Positions 44,650-58,807 of a stretch of 64,000 bases of DNA are shown piece after piece. The notes beneath the pieces are model-generated. The model ran no database searches, had not been told where the DNA came from, and worked only from the letters and a program-made list of their open reading frames with translations. The DNA is from Adiantum capillus-veneris. Taxonomy: Eukaryota; Streptophyta; Polypodiopsida; Polypodiales; Pteridaceae. How positions within the stretch are numbered: position 1 is the stretch's first letter; each line of letters begins with the position of its first letter. The stretch lies in assembly GCA_014529385.2 (NCBI GenBank), contig CM043945.1, positions 142,856,741 to 142,920,740 on the forward strand, in the 5' to 3' direction. The position numbers were made by a program, and so were the translations under genes.

Positions 44650-46010
44650 GATGGGGAGGGGGAATTGGAACACACCTGAAACACACATAGACTACCTTTC
44701 TATAGCTCAAGGTATTCAAAACACCCCTGCCCTCTCAAAATCACCTTCAAAACTACACACTTTTCAATAGAAAACCATCATTTGCAAACCAACGCACATA
44801 CGCTCTCATTAAGAGCAACCCCCGCACCTGACTGCACACTATCAACAGACCACACACTCACACCTGTCAAGATCAACAACCCACATGCATTTCACAGCTC
44901 ATTTCAAACCACAAACCGTTACCACACACAACACCTCTCTCTCACTCTCTCTCTGCACACCAAAAATGGCTTGGGGGACTTACGTGCTCACACATAACAA
45001 CACCACAATACGAACACAGAACTAAGGGGACGGGGGAAATGATTCTCGAGAAATGGCTAAGGAAGCTTGATCTTTACAAACATACACACGCCCTCTTACA
45101 AGCTTCAGGGCTCTCCCACTCGGTGGCCGGGGTAAAAACCTCTATCTCTCTCTTTCTCCTTGGGGCTCTGCAGGCACACATATCTGCCAAAAAGCCTCAC
45201 TCTCTCCCATTGGCTATGCTTCATTGGGAAAAAGGCCTTAAAATGGTACAAAAAATGCCCCTTATAGGGAGTTTTTTACAATTTTAGCAGTTTTTTCTTG
45301 ACCGGACACTTATCCTCTCTTTTCAGTATTTTGTGAACCACCTCTTGGTAGGGCGATGCCCCTTTGGTGCTTCTCAAGTTTCCACTTCTCTCCCTTTCTC
45401 TCATGAATTCACCCCTCCCTCACCTTAGTACTAGCATTATCGCTAGTGGGGGGAGTTTGCCTCCAACAATAAAAGGGGGGGACCCTTCGGGAACCCCGTG
45501 TGAAAGGCCACTACCAAAGCAACCCAACACACAACCAGCAAGGACGGATGGCCACTGCAGCCATGTTGCTAGCCGTTGTAGCCAACACATGCCAACTGGC
45601 CATTAATGAATACTAGTGCAGAAGAGGGGGGAGGGAGGTAAGAGCTCAATAGCCTCCCTCTCTCCTCTCCTTTGATACCCACAAATGGTCATCATCTTGC
45701 ATATATACCCTGCACTGTTGGGTCACACCCTTGTCTATGGCGTTTTTGTATGTGCCACGCTACACGCTCACAAGCCTCCCCCCTTTGTGGTTATAAAATA
45801 TCATGGAATTTCAAAAAAAACCCTTCTTTCTTGTGCCCTTTTGAACCTATCCCATCTTTTGCAGGATGATCTCTTGAGTGAGTCACCAAGGCTAGCTAAA
45901 ACTTCACATTTTGCAGACCCAACCATCCTGTGTTGCAACCTTCTATTACCCTTGAATGACAAGCTGCAAAACTACAAAAATATATATGCTACCCCTCTGC
46001 ATTAGGTTCC
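44650..46010 (-). other. Probable 5' LTR region of the second gag-only element
   Basis: By position beside the primer site this should be LTR. No second copy could be found, so the ends are not defined. Local features: C/A-rich text to 45000, short CT runs (44936-44955), a G-run near 45474-45481 and AGGGGGGAGGGAGG near 45625. Confidence 0.35.
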
Positions 46011-46014
46011 CTCC

Positions 46015-46650
46015 AACTTCAACTGGGCGTATCTCTGCACTTCGGGCTCTGATTGACACACTGTCACTTTCAATAGGCTTCACATGCCACACACTACCTC
46101 TAAGGACCCTAGCAAGCTCAATATAAGCCTTTTTGGCATGCTTACCTATGTGACCAAAAGGGAGCAGACCTAACCCCGACAAAACTTCATCTGCTCATAG
46201 CTTGTCCTTCTAGACTTTGATTGTCGATCCAAAAAGACCGGCATGCACCATAAACTATGTGCCTCAAACTTATCCACTCACCTCCACTCTAATCATCCAT
46301 TTGCACCTGTCCAATCTTGAGATGATTTGTAAAGCACTCCACTTTCAAATTGCCATAACTTGCACATCATAGCTCCGATCGAAGAATCGTCTGGACCAGA
46401 TTGGAGAACACTTTAAGGGCCACACCCTACTAGACAATTCTAGCACTTGGGACACCTTGAGTAGTCAAATTTTTTAGCCCAATATGGATCCTTTCTAGCC
46501 TAAAAGACCACCACAGACATGCATTTCCGGATCTCCCTAGTTGCCCTCGACCTTCACACTGGCTTTAGCACCTTGACATGCACCTGTAGGCACCCATAGC
46601 CCTGCTCTACTCTTCTCATTGTCGTGCAGCTCTGCTTCCATGATGGGAAA
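46015..46650 (+). repeat. Dispersed repeat related to 14.15-14.75 kb
   Basis: Direct, diverged copy of the repeat described at 13741-15060; blocks CTTCGGGCTCTGATTGAC (46038-46055) and TGTCGATCCAAAAAGACCGG are the clearest. The segment 46331-46420 (CCATAACTTGCACATCATAG, GCTCCGATCGA) also resembles 49165-49230. Non-coding. Confidence 0.5.
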
Positions 46651-46669
46651 AAGAGCAATGGGATGCATA

Positions 46670-47300
46670 TAAATTTTATTTGAAGCTTATATGATTATCC
46701 AACGGTAATACGGGCTTGATAACAAGCAGGTTACATGCTAAATGTATGCCAAATGCAGCTTTAAGGGGCCAAAACCTATGTTTTTCTTATGCTAAAAATG
46801 GGTATATTTGAAGTGATAAACAATGGGATTTTATGGATTAGAATTGTAGTACTCAAGGTACTCTACATGCCTGTCTTGGCTCGTCAATTAGAGCTTTGGT
46901 GAAGAAGTTATGCCGGTTTGAAGTTGGGATTGATTACAGATCTGTACCGGATTGAGAAACTGCAAATTAGGGATTAGGGATGAAATGAATGCATTAGCCT
47001 GAAGTGCTCATCTTGTGGAGCACATTGTCGGGGGATATGTGTTCGAAACGTGAGCCGGGGCAGGCGTCGGGCCTCTGGCTGTGAGAGGTGTGAGAGAAAA
47101 ACAGATGCATATGGCTTTGGCAATCACTGTAGTACTCAATTAATCAATTCAATCTCCGAATACAATGTAATCGATAGCCAAGGTGGGCTGTCAACACCAC
47201 CGACACTTGGATGAATTGGTAAATAGGAGTTTAAGCTCCCTTTACAGATTAACCGCGCTGTTAACAACACCGAGGCTTGATTAATTAATCTTTAGATTGA
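46670..47300 (-). repeat. Inverted copies of repeats at 49.1-49.45 and 51.34-51.64 kb
   Basis: 46670-47000 is the reverse complement of about 49085-49450 (shared blocks GGCCAAAACC/AAATGCAGCTTTAA, TTCAAACCGGCATAACTTCT-type text). 47010-47300 is the reverse complement of 51340-51635 (CTCTGGCTGTGAGAGGTGTG, GGGGGATATGTGTTCGAAAC). The two halves are adjacent here but 2 kb apart in the other place, so one or both sites are rearranged. No coding homology. Confidence 0.65.
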
Positions 47301-47781
47301 TGATGCTGATTGAAATGTTTGCCTGTCACTTTACCTGCTTCATCTACATTCAAGGTTCTGTAAACTTTATTTAAGTTTACTGTCTCAATCATCATGCTTC
47401 AATTATTGCCAGTTGTTCAGCAACTTCCGGCTTTGTGTGCTTTGCACTGCCTTATTTGCTGCTCACAAGCTTCTACTTCTCCTTTAATCGACTTGATTTT
47501 TATTGCCTTTAAGCTCTGTAAGCTTTTGATTACCTTTTCTCGAGTACCCTTCGCTCATGCAAAGCAACCTCCTCAATCAAGGCTCGACCTTGCTTCTGAT
47601 CCGAGAGAGAAACCTGCTTACTCATCGATGAGAGAGTACTCATCAATGAGAGAGATCCTCTTGCTTGCTTATGTATGAGAGAGAGAGAGCCGAATTCATT
47701 CTCCTTGATTGACTCTTTGCCTTGCCGAGAAAAAGTGAGAGAAAGAGCGAGTTTCCCCTTCTCTTTGCTTTGGTAGCCGAG

Positions 47782-47822
<41 letters not shown>

Positions 47823-48879
47823 TTCTTGCTTCTTGTGTTGCTAGCCGAGGACTAGCCTTGGTCGTTCAAGCTTCCTCTTCGTAACCTTCTTCTCCTTGCG
47901 TTCTCTTCCCTCCTATTCTTCCTCCTCGATGTCTATCATTACCCTCTTCTATCTCCCTTTGTTACATCTCCCTCAAGCATCTCAAGGGCCAAGAGAGAGA
48001 GAGAGAGAGAGAGAGCGGGCGATTTCCCTTGCTTCCCCCTACTCCTCATTCGTTTTCGTTCCTTGTCCCCTTGCACCACACGTTGATAACCCTTAAAATA
48101 ACCGCTAATAATTTTATGCAATGACGGCGCCGTCGCTGTGGAAACCGCCGCTGATGACGTGGCAAGGTCGGAGTTGACCAGCGCGAAAAATGCCGGGAGT
48201 AATGCCAAAAACGATCGCCTTGAGATGCTGAGCGCTTTCGTCTCATGCTCGCAGTCTCCCGATTGTTGCTGCTGCCTGCGCAAGCACAATCATCCCCCCC
48301 CCCCCCGCCCCCTCGCCTGTTTTCGCTGCCTGCCATCGCGATGCCCTTCTCTCCTCTTTTATTCACACACTTAATAATGTATTGGGCGGCCATTCAGTGA
48401 TCCTTTGGGCGGCCGACCTCCCTTTAGTTGCCTTTGGGCGGCCAAATTAACTCATTGGCGGCTTTAGGCCCTTGTAGGGCACCACATTTGTCATGCATAT
48501 CGGCAAGGAACCGCCAAGCACAACATCTTCCTCCATCATCCCCTATCGAGTCTGGCATATCCCACAATTAATACGCTCTATGAGACGACATTTCGGATAA
48601 TGGCTCATCAAGAACTTTTTGTACTTCGTAACTAACGGCATACATAACCACATTTGGCATACATGTCGGCGTCAAGGCTCTCATTAGCCCTACCCTGACA
48701 ATATCATCATGACTTTAACAGCCCGTATCAGCATCTCGTACAATGCACATGCTTCAAGATGCTAATATAGGTGATTGCATTTTGAGAGAGGCCCTTGACT
48801 TTGCAACTGCTTAAGCCATAGCCGTGTTGGACATTTCCTGCTATCAGCAATCTTCAGTAAATGAGATTTTTGTCAGGCG
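47301..48879. other. Repeat mosaic with GA microsatellites, no gene
   Basis: GA runs at 47785-47819 and 47993-48014, scattered GAGAG motifs, and a C-run near 48293-48306. From 48390 on, GGGCGGCC-like short repeats recur four times within 80 bp. No protein homology seen. Confidence 0.4.
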
Positions 48880-49640
48880 CAACATATGAACCAAGCATTA
48901 TTGCATGACGTTCAGAAACTTGGTCGAAGTCAAAAAATTCCCAGATGGCACTCCGATCGAGCCTACCGGACTGGTACGGAATCGGCCCCAAGTGAATCTT
49001 TAACGGCCAATAACTTGGCAACCAAAATTTCAATCGCTGATCTGAAAATACCAATGCGCTCCACAAAGTGAGCACTTCAAGTCCATGCATTCATTTAAGT
49101 TATGTCACCTCAGCTGCAGTTGCCCAATCCGGTACCGATCTGCAATCAACTTAAACTTCAAACTACCATAACTTCCTCATCGTAGCTCCAATCGATGAGC
49201 CATAAAGACAGGCCTGTAGAGCACTTCAAACACTTCAGTTTTAGGTCACAATCTCCCATCTGTGCTCAATTCAAGTATACTCCTATTTTAGCATCATTAA
49301 GGTATCTGTTGGCCCTTTAAAGCTGCATCTGGCATATATTAATCGTAAACTAGCTTGCTAGCAAGCACTGAACACTGACCATTAATCAGGGTAGGCTTCA
49401 AATAAGCTTGATGTACATTTTCTTGGCATCTTTCTTAGCATGGGAGCGGAGCTGCACGACAACGTGGTCTTTTTAGATTGGCAATTGAAGTTCTAGTTGC
49501 TAAGATATTGGCAGTTTTAAATTTCCCCGGGTGCCAGTTTCGTACCAATTTGGTCGCCTCGCTGAGTGTGCCAACTGGGAGTTTCTGGATTTCAACCAAG
49601 TTTTGGAATGTGGTGCACTCAATAGGTCAATAAGCGGTCA
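48880..49640. repeat. Inverted repeat arms around the 49.1-49.45 kb repeat
   Basis: 48880-49070 is the reverse complement of 49463-49640 with moderate identity (GTGCCAGTTTCGTACCA against the complement of TGGTACGGAATCGGCCCC; GGGAGTTTCTGGATTTC against GGGAATTTTTTGACTTC). The 49085-49450 repeat lies between the arms. Non-coding. Confidence 0.55.
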
Positions 49641-50398
49641 AGTAGCATTTTACCTGAAATGCCATCTCATGCAGTGCTTGGTTGACATGTTAATCAAAAG
49701 TAGCACCCTTTCGAAAGCACATGTCAATTTGAATTTCGCCTATTGTTGGTGGGAGATATGGATTGTTGGATATGCTTGTTATGGTTGTGGCAAGGAAGAT
49801 CAGGTGATGTTCACCAACAGCTTTCCACTAATGTCATCGTTGTGGTTGCACTTTGAAGGCAATTGGCCTTATGATGGCCGCCCCAAAGGGGGTTAATATG
49901 AAAATTGAGGGCCTCTCTCCCAATGCTATCACCTATACTTGCTTCTTTAGAGCATGTGGCAGTAGCAAAGACACTGAAATGGGTAACAAGATGTGCAATG
50001 ATGTTCTTAGAAGGGGATGTTGAAAGCGGAATTTTTGTAGGGCAATGTTTTGGTTGATACAAATGTCAAACAGGTGTACCCAAAGGTCAATGGCCACGCA
50101 AGAGGTGGCCGCCCAATTGAACCAAGGAATGCCCAAGGTGTGGCCACCAATTGAGCGAAGGAATGCCCAAGGGGTAGCCACCCATGAGCCAAAACTACTT
50201 TGGTTTGAAGGGTTAATGTGAAAAGAAAGGGAAATGGGAGTCCATGGAGGCACAAGCAGGGAGGGAGGCGCAGAGAGGCAAGGAGGAGATTGCACCGGCC
50301 CCATAGGAGGCGTCGGATGACACTGAGCAAGGAAGAAAAAAGGCACAGCAAGTAGTGGCACTCTCATTTGGAGCTAGTCCCTGTGATTTTTGCACACC
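49641..50398. other. No gene recognised
   Basis: Contains two tandem versions of GGAATGCCCAAGG-TGGCCAC (about 50126 and 50160) and G-rich text. Open frames on the minus strand are low-complexity. Confidence 0.35.
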
Positions 50399-50946
<548 letters not shown>

Positions 50947-51339
50947 CAATCAAAGATGGCATGAACAAGGTGGAGCCTCTCTTGATCTCAACGCTAAGGA
51001 AGCAAGAGAAGTGAATACCATGGAGGACTTGGACATGAACAAGGTGAGGCCCATGGGAAATAGCATGGGTTAGAGGAGGACGTACATGGCGAGAAGAGCA
51101 CACAAGGAGAGAGAAAGGAAGAATTTCTTGTAAGCAACCAAAGAGCTCAGCTTTTGGCGAGAAAGGGATTTTGGGAAGTTCTTATGGGCAATTAAAGCAA
51201 AAGAGGAGAGTGAAGCTTGTAGGCAGTTGGAAGAGCTTCTTGAAGACAATCACATAGAGAACTTTTGTGGAGCTCATAAGGGCAATTGAAGTAGAAAAAA
51301 TAACAACACAAGGAGGAGATATCCATCACCGTCATCATT

Positions 51340-51993
<654 letters not shown>

Positions 51994-53245
51994 GGCTAAA
52001 GCTATCTCTCTTGGACTCGGCTTCGACAAAGGAGGAGATTGAAGTAGAAGAAGAAGTTTGGCAAGGGAAGGAGATTAGGAGAGTCGAGGGCAACAAGCAA
52101 AGAATTTTGAGCCTCATATCTCTTTATAGCCAGTTAGAAGCTCTGATTGCAAGCATAAGCAGGAGATTATCACTCTTGGACAAATTTGTGAGGATTAAGC
52201 TCCATAAACTCAAGATTTGCTATGGTAGTGCTATTAACGGCAGGAATTGTAATTTGGAAGCAAGCAAGGGAGAAGGAATCAGATAAAGAACAGGAAAGGG
52301 AAGAAGGGGATTGGTAGATTGCACTTACTCTCTACCAAGTAGACTTTTGGGCAATGGAAGTCTCGGCTTCTTCGCACTTGACATAAGCAAAGGAGCACCA
52401 ATTTCTAAGTGTTAATAATAGCCATTCTAAGTAGATAAGCTTCAAGGTGTAACCAGGGATGAATTTTATCTTCTTAGGTGGATTTTGGGAGGATTAAGCT
52501 CTCATCAACTTGGGAATTGTCAAGCAGTGCCGTTAACAGCAACTTTTGTAACCAAATTCCACTTTGGGTTAACCATTACTAGCTTGAGGCTTTCAATGTG
52601 CCAATTTTAAGTCATTTAAGTGTTATTCAATATGTTTTCTTGGTGTAATACATCTGGTCTCTTATTTTTCCCACAACGAGCAGCCCAAGTGCTGACCTGA
52701 CTCACCTCGCGAACCCATTATCCCCGGCATAGTAGCACCAATTGACTTCGGATGCACCAACGTGAAACTGTCACTGCAAATTGTAGGACACATGCTCAAA
52801 CATGCACCAATGAGTAAGCAAGAAAAATTACAAAATTAGCTCCCTATGGGAAGTAAAATGCTCTCAACAGAGCACAAGCACTCTCAAGTGCTAGTCACAC
52901 ATAAACCATATGCATCCAGAACTCCCATCGGAACTGTAATGGCTACCATTGTCAAATATGCTCATAGATCTGTTGTGTCCAAAGAACCTGTGGTTGTTCC
53001 TGTGTGTGTAAAAATTGTATCCAAGAGGTATCTCAAAGAATCTGTAAACGGCTATGCATGAGCAATACCATCGAGAACATACATCATGCCCAAACATGTA
53101 TATGGAAATCCCAATCGTCTCTCGAAAATTCATAGAGCTACTGCTAATGGCAATCTGTAATATGTCTTCCTGTGTTGCTCTCTACAATGCCAGTGATCAT
53201 GTGAAAACCTGTAGTCGATATTGCCAAAGTTGATGCCAAGAAACG

Positions 53246-53247
<2 letters not shown>
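51994..53247. other. No gene recognised
   Basis: A 72-codon + frame at 52846-53061 (PIGTVMATIVKYAHRSVV) is not assignable. The 52020-52640 part looks like the tail of the repeat family. Confidence 0.35.

Positions 53248-53329
<82 letters not shown>
53248..53329 (+). repeat. (GT)n microsatellite, about 41 units
   Basis: Uninterrupted GT repeat of 82 bp. Confidence 0.97.
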
Positions 53330-54101
53330 TACTATGCACAAAATCCCTCTCTCTTTTTGTCGAATCCCCTTTCTCTTCTTCACTGAGAGTGTGTGTACTC
53401 AAGGCCTTCAATGTTGAAGTTGAGATGAAGCTATCTCTTTCTCTCTCTACACTCTCTCTCCTCTCTTAGTCAACTCAAATGCACAGCCTATCTTGAGAAA
53501 ACGGCCACTATGTTTGTTATTTTTGACATGCCTAGACTGCAAACCAGTTGATGAGTTCTTCTACAAAGTCATAGAGCTTGAAGAGATCTTTGTTTTTATA
53601 AGAAAATATTTTTCAATCTAAGTTCTATAGCTCAAGTTATGAGAAAAATAGTGACCTGCTATCAATCTGTCCTAAACTGAGCAACCTACTTCTTTCTTGC
53701 TTTGAGCTCACATAAAGATTAATCTCTCATCCCTTGTGGCTTGTGGAGTTCAGTCCCTTGCCACCTTGATATGTGAGCTCTATGTGCCGAGCTCACAATG
53801 CCTCCATAGTTATGGAAGTTCCAAGCTTCGATCCGTTGCCAATGTGGAGCTTATTGAGAAGAGGGAACGTCGGAAGAGGAGTAGCACATCAACCTTCGGC
53901 TCTGGTACCACTTGAGTGCGGGAGAAGAAGAGCAGACATAGAGTGTTGGTGGAGCTCTCAATGAGGATTGGAATTGCCTCACCTACTCCTTATTATTGTA
54001 TATGATCAAAAGAATAGATAAGGTTAGTATGGTCAGTGTGATGCATGTCCGACCGGTTGGCCTGAATCTAACATTAAATGCATTGAGTTTGTTCATTCCA
54101 T
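53330..54101. other. No gene recognised
   Basis: CT-rich start, then mixed sequence without homology. Text near 53965 (GGATTGGAATTGCCTCACC) has an LTR-end look but no partner was found. Confidence 0.35.
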
Positions 54102-55485
54102 TTATTTTTTTGCCTCAGTTTCATGGTAATCTTGAACGCTCATATATGTGGAAAAATATGCAATATTTCTATGCGGTCTTTTTTCATGACCTACAGAAAG
54201 AAATTTCTTCTGACCATCGTATGCTTGTTTTCTAAAACTTTGGCTATGATGAGCTTGTAGTTGTGAACCACATGTGGGACATGCATGGTATCTTGACATA
54301 GAATAACCACTTACCTCTCCATAACCTAGAAAATCATGCATTTTCCACATCACAATAGCCCTCAAAGAGAATGCATGGTTCCTTCCTTGCTTTGTCCTAT
54401 TAAAAATGGTCGCACCATTCCATTATTCATATGACTCTTCAATCAATTGTTATATATACACACTAAAGTATTTTACTTTGCACTTTTTTAGAATTAGTAA
54501 TGACAAAATTAGATGGTCCTTTGTGATTTCCAACCACGATGGAATATTGTAATTCACTTAAACCATTGGCCAAGTACACCACTTTAAAGAACTCGATCCA
54601 AAAGAATTTACACCATCCATGGCAAGAACAAATCGCAAATTGTGTGGGTCTCTTTCAAGCAATGGTCGTTTCTCCTCTTTTTGCTTCCAAGATGCACTGC
54701 CAACTGGCACATGCAATTTGTCATCCATCGATCTCCCCCTGTACATGCCACACAATAAGCTTTACGATGGAATATTGTAATTCACTAAAACCATTGGCCA
54801 AGTAGACCACTTTAAAGAACTCAATCCAAAAGAATTTACACCATCCATGGCAAGAACAAATCGCAAATTGTGTGGGTCTCTTTCAAGCAATGGTTGTTTC
54901 TCCTCTTTTTGCTTCCAAGATGCACTGCCAACTGGCACATGCAATTTGTCATCCATCGATCTCCCCCTGTACATGCCACACCATAAGCTTTGCGATCCCC
55001 TTGCATCTAAACATGTGTTTTATCCTTGCAATTAATGAAAAATGCTTCAAGATCTTATATGGGATGGTTGTGCCCTTACAAATCCTATCTATATTGATTT
55101 TCCCCACACATTGGACATTTCACTGCATTTTGTAACTCCCCACAAAATAAGACATGGTCATTAAGGCATGCATGGATGAATCTGTATAATCAAGCACAAT
55201 CGTAAAATTTTGTCATCCCTCCTTGATGTAGGTATATTGTTTATAGTAGGCAAACAATTGTATACAAGCTCACTTAATGCAAAAACACTTGCATTTGAAC
55301 ATTTTCACACACTTTGTAAATTTATGAGAGCTAGCAATGCATATACTTTGGACACTTTGGGCCCACATAAAACACTTCATTGCATGTGGCTTTAATCTTT
55401 TGCTCTCGTTTAATCCTTCGAGCTTTCGCTTATGATGGTTCATCATTCTGTCCTTATGGACGTACATCTCCAAAAAATCCTCCAT
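54102..55485 (-). pseudogene. CACTA Tnp2-type transposase fragment, minus strand
   Basis: In gene order on the minus strand: MEDFLEMYVHKDRMM and EGLNESKRLKP (55485-55390), MHACLNDHVLF and CPMCGENQY (about 55170-55090), the DPHNLRFVLAMDGVNSFG and TWPMV-VNYNIP blocks (present twice because of a tandem duplication), WKMHDFLGYGEVSG and YHACPTCG (about 54340-54260), and YDGQKKFLSVGHE. Each matches a Tnp2 landmark also seen in the + strand copy at 1.9-4.4 kb, but the sequences differ, so this is another family. The LPYWKDL and DUF4218 parts are missing. Stops and shifts are frequent. 55486-55860 may hold more of its 5' part, too decayed to say. Confidence 0.78.
54538..54993 (-). repeat. 228-bp in-frame tandem duplication inside the Tnp2 relic
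   Basis: Two units, 54538-54765 and 54766-54993, differ at only about six places. 228 bp is 76 codons, so the frame is kept. Each unit covers the W-x-x-LERDPHNLRF to NYNIP region. The low divergence says the duplication is younger than most of the decay of the gene. Confidence 0.9.
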
Positions 55486-57170
55486 GTCAGCTATACATTA
55501 CTCAATGCCAATTTTGTCCACATGGGATGACCTACTTGCTTTAGCCTACTCACTTCCTGATGTTATATTCAATCCTCTAGCCACTTTTCTATATTTTCTA
55601 GATGTGGCATGTAGACATGGCACATGTTAATGAGAGAGTTTCTTTGGGCACCCTCATTAATCCAAAAAACCAAACATTATGTCCACATGGAAAATCTTTG
55701 GCCAATCCTTTTTTTAAAAATGAAAAATATTACCTCTTCATTCGCGACTTTTTGTTGAACCCAGTCTTTATGGGGGGTGATGTCAAATTTGGCACATCAT
55801 CTTCCACAATTCGACATCGACATCTTCTTTGATACTTGCAACGGATGCATGTGCATTCAAATGTGTAATGTGGATCAGGATTTGTATCCACTATCATCAA
55901 TACATTCCTACTAAGTCAAAAGGCGATTTTTTAAATAGTATACCCAAAAAAAAATAACTAGTACTCGTAAAAAATAACCAGTGCTAGTTAAAAAAACCAA
56001 AGTTGATAATTTTGGCATTTATGAAGCTAAGGAGTGCGGACATTTTCGGTATTTTACACTACCACTGTATTTGATGCTTTTACACTACCAAAAGTTTTGA
56101 CATTATTTAGGTCTACTCCTGCACCCAAGAAGGGAGAGACCCATTTTCACTTCGAAATCTTGGTGGCTCTTGTTCTCTCTCCATAACCCTAAAGAACGGC
56201 AGCATAGTCTCCACCCTCTCACTACCTCTCCTCCACCTTCATGTGCATCACTAAAAAGCTAGATTTGACCTCCACATTGGCGCACCAAGTTAGGTTTCAA
56301 TAAAAGACACACATTGACAATATACATTGCTAAGTTTCTTACTTTTTTCCATAGTGTTAATGTACAAATTGAATAATGTTACACTGCTTACCTTGTTTTG
56401 AGCTTGTGCTCTCCCAAACTTCGCCTTTTGAGATTGTCACCTCTTCAATCTTGTGAAAATGTCACGGTGAGTGTAAGACATGAGAGTGTTATTGCATTTA
56501 TGCATTGTGGGCATTTTTTATATTAATATTCATATTGTCTATGTGATAGTCATTCTCAAGAACCAATTCAAAATCCTCCGGTTGCTCCAATCAAAGTGAT
56601 TCTTCTCGGCTTTGAAAGTATTTGAATAGAACATGATTGCCAAAATGTAGAGGCATGGGATATATTCCCCTTGTCACAAAGATTCAAGTGTTTCCACACT
56701 GATGATTGATAACAAGTGTATGTAGCCTTGGAAACTTGCTCCCTTGTGGTAAGGGGAAGATCAAGCAAGATTATAGGATAAGGGAACTAGTGGACGACCC
56801 CTAAAGTACTCCACATGTTGACCTTCAATGCAAGAGGGTGGTTATGTGCAATGCATCCCATCCCTAACTTTGCATCAACTCCACCCACCTTCTCTACATC
56901 ACCCAGTCACACTTTAGGCTCTCCTTATCTCATTTATCTCATTGACATGAGTAGATGATCTCAGTCCATGCACGAAAAACCAACAATTACGGTGACAAGC
57001 ACTTCGGTCTGTTGATCCATGTCATAGTGCCAGCACAAGCTCATGTAAGTTTTTATTTGAATTTTTAGTCATTCAAAGTTATGCTTTTGGTCTTTACATG
57101 TGTTTGAATTTTTTTGGTAATTAATTGGCCTTTATGTACTTATGTATTTTTGTGCATGCCACTTTGCATA
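55486..57170. other. No gene recognised
   Basis: AT-rich. Around 55590-55800 a minus-strand frame may be more Tnp2 N-terminal sequence but is not assignable. The rest shows no homology. Confidence 0.35.
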
Positions 57171-57715
57171 GGGCATGCTCTTGTGCCTTGGGCAAGCCAT
57201 TTGCAAAGCAGCAAGCATAAATGGCAAGTGCGTGAGCCATTTTTGAAGCACGTCTTCATTGTTAAGGCAAAAAACACAAACAAACTTCAAAAATGGCTCA
57301 TCCACTTTCAATTTGTGCTTGTTGCTCTGCATGTGGCTTTCTCTGGTGCCTATTGATGGTTTGGGCAAGCTATATCTGAACACAATGTACTGGCAAGTAC
57401 ACAAGTTGTTCCAAAGTTCGCTTGTCTTTTTTGCACTAAAAATGCGAACAAACTTTGAGAGATGGCTTGCCCACTTACCAATTATACTTTTTGCTTTGTA
57501 TATGGCTTGTCGTTGTGCATACTAATGTGAAGCAGCAAGCACAAAATGTCAAGTGGACAAGCCGTTTTTGAAGTCTGCATTTTTAAGGCAAAAAAATAGA
57601 AACATACTTCAAAATGGCTCGTCAAACTTGAAAACCTGCATAAATTGTAAGTAGGTAATCTATTTCCAAAGTTCGCTTACATTTTTGCCTTGAAAATGCA
57701 AACAACCTTTTGAAA
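57171..57715. repeat. Array of diverged units with internal inverted repeats
   Basis: About four units begin near 57221, 57392, 57549 and 57651 (GGCAAGTGCG, GGCAAGTACA, GTCAAGTGGA, GTAAGTAGGT). Each has a left arm (GAGCCATTTTTGAAG in unit 1), a centre with TTTAAGGCAAAAAA-type text and a right arm (CTTCAAAAATGGCTC in unit 1). In unit 1 the arms extend to about 37 bp with few mismatches. A transcript would form a row of hairpins. Confidence 0.6.
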
Positions 57716-58742
57716 CGGTGTGACGTGTTTTGGCAGAATGGTGAGGGACACCCCAAAGACTTTGAGATATGATTTTTAATGCTTTTGGGGGCCTTAAATG
57801 TAAATAAAGTATGCTTGTACAAAGTGTACAAAGGTGGTGTGTGCCAACTGTCTCTACGCATGCGGGCCAGTTGTGCGGGGTACATAGTTTTGTTGTTTTT
57901 GTACATAGAGGTGTCGAGACTTCAAAGTGTGAGTGAGTGCTTTAAAAATATGAAGAAATACTGAACTTTTATAAGATTTGGGTCATGAGTGAAGAGGGAT
58001 ATTCAGCTATGAAGAAGAAACTATGTGTTGTTGTAGCCTGCGGGTGAAGGGTGGGGGTTTTGGTGTAGAGGTGCCCCTCTTGCCTTGCGAGGGCCTGGTG
58101 TGGTGAGTTGAGAGTGTGTCTCTCCTCAATGGGCTGATGAAAGTGGATGCTTAGCTCTGCATATTGACCTCTCTTCATCTTGGTTTGAGGTAAGGCAGCC
58201 ATGTTGTGTGTGGTTCCCTTTGGTGCAGCTAGTCGAGGGTAGACTATGCGCTGCAATTCCTTGCTTGTACATATGCAAAAGGGCAAGGTTTGCCCCAAGT
58301 TTTCCATCACTATTCTTGATTTTTTTTGCTGAAATTTTTGGGTTTTAAAAGTGAGCTTGATTTGGATGGGTTATGGTCAAGCTATATGTATATATGAGAG
58401 CGCCTATGGAGTCACTACTAGCACATGGAAGGGCGTTTGAAAAGAAGTGAAGCTCATGGTTTTATGATGAAAAGTGCAGAGATTTCCATGGTTTTTCTTT
58501 ACTTTTTTACTTTGGTTTTCTTGGTTCCCTTGCTTCCTTTGGTGCATCCAAGTATAGTGGGAGTTGTAGCGGTGTAGAGGGAAGCTAGTCGAAGCTAGTC
58601 GAGGTTGAGTTGAGTGAGGCTGTCAAAATTTGTGAGAGGATATCAGCCCATATTATCTTGAGAGAGCTATACTCTTCATCCTCTTTTCTTGGTGTTGGTT
58701 TGAGGTGTTGTAGAGGCCACCCCCCCAATCCTTCACATAAAC
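57716..58742 (+). other. Probable 5' LTR of the gypsy element at 58.7 kb
   Basis: It lies directly before a primer-binding site and gag on the same strand, so at least the right part should be LTR. A TATA-like TATATGTATATA stands near 58385. The left end is unknown because the 3' LTR is not in the window. Confidence 0.45.
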
Positions 58743-58760
58743 TGGTGCCCCCACTAAGGA
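58743..58760 (+). other. Primer-binding site of the 58.7-kb gypsy element
   Basis: TGGTGCCCCCACTAAGGA, a few bases after the probable LTR end and about 50-70 bp before gag. It differs from the site at 9418 by one base. Confidence 0.75.
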
Positions 58761-58807
58761 GAAGAGAATCCTTCTAACAGGGTTTTGATCTAGAGATTGG
58801 CATCCAT

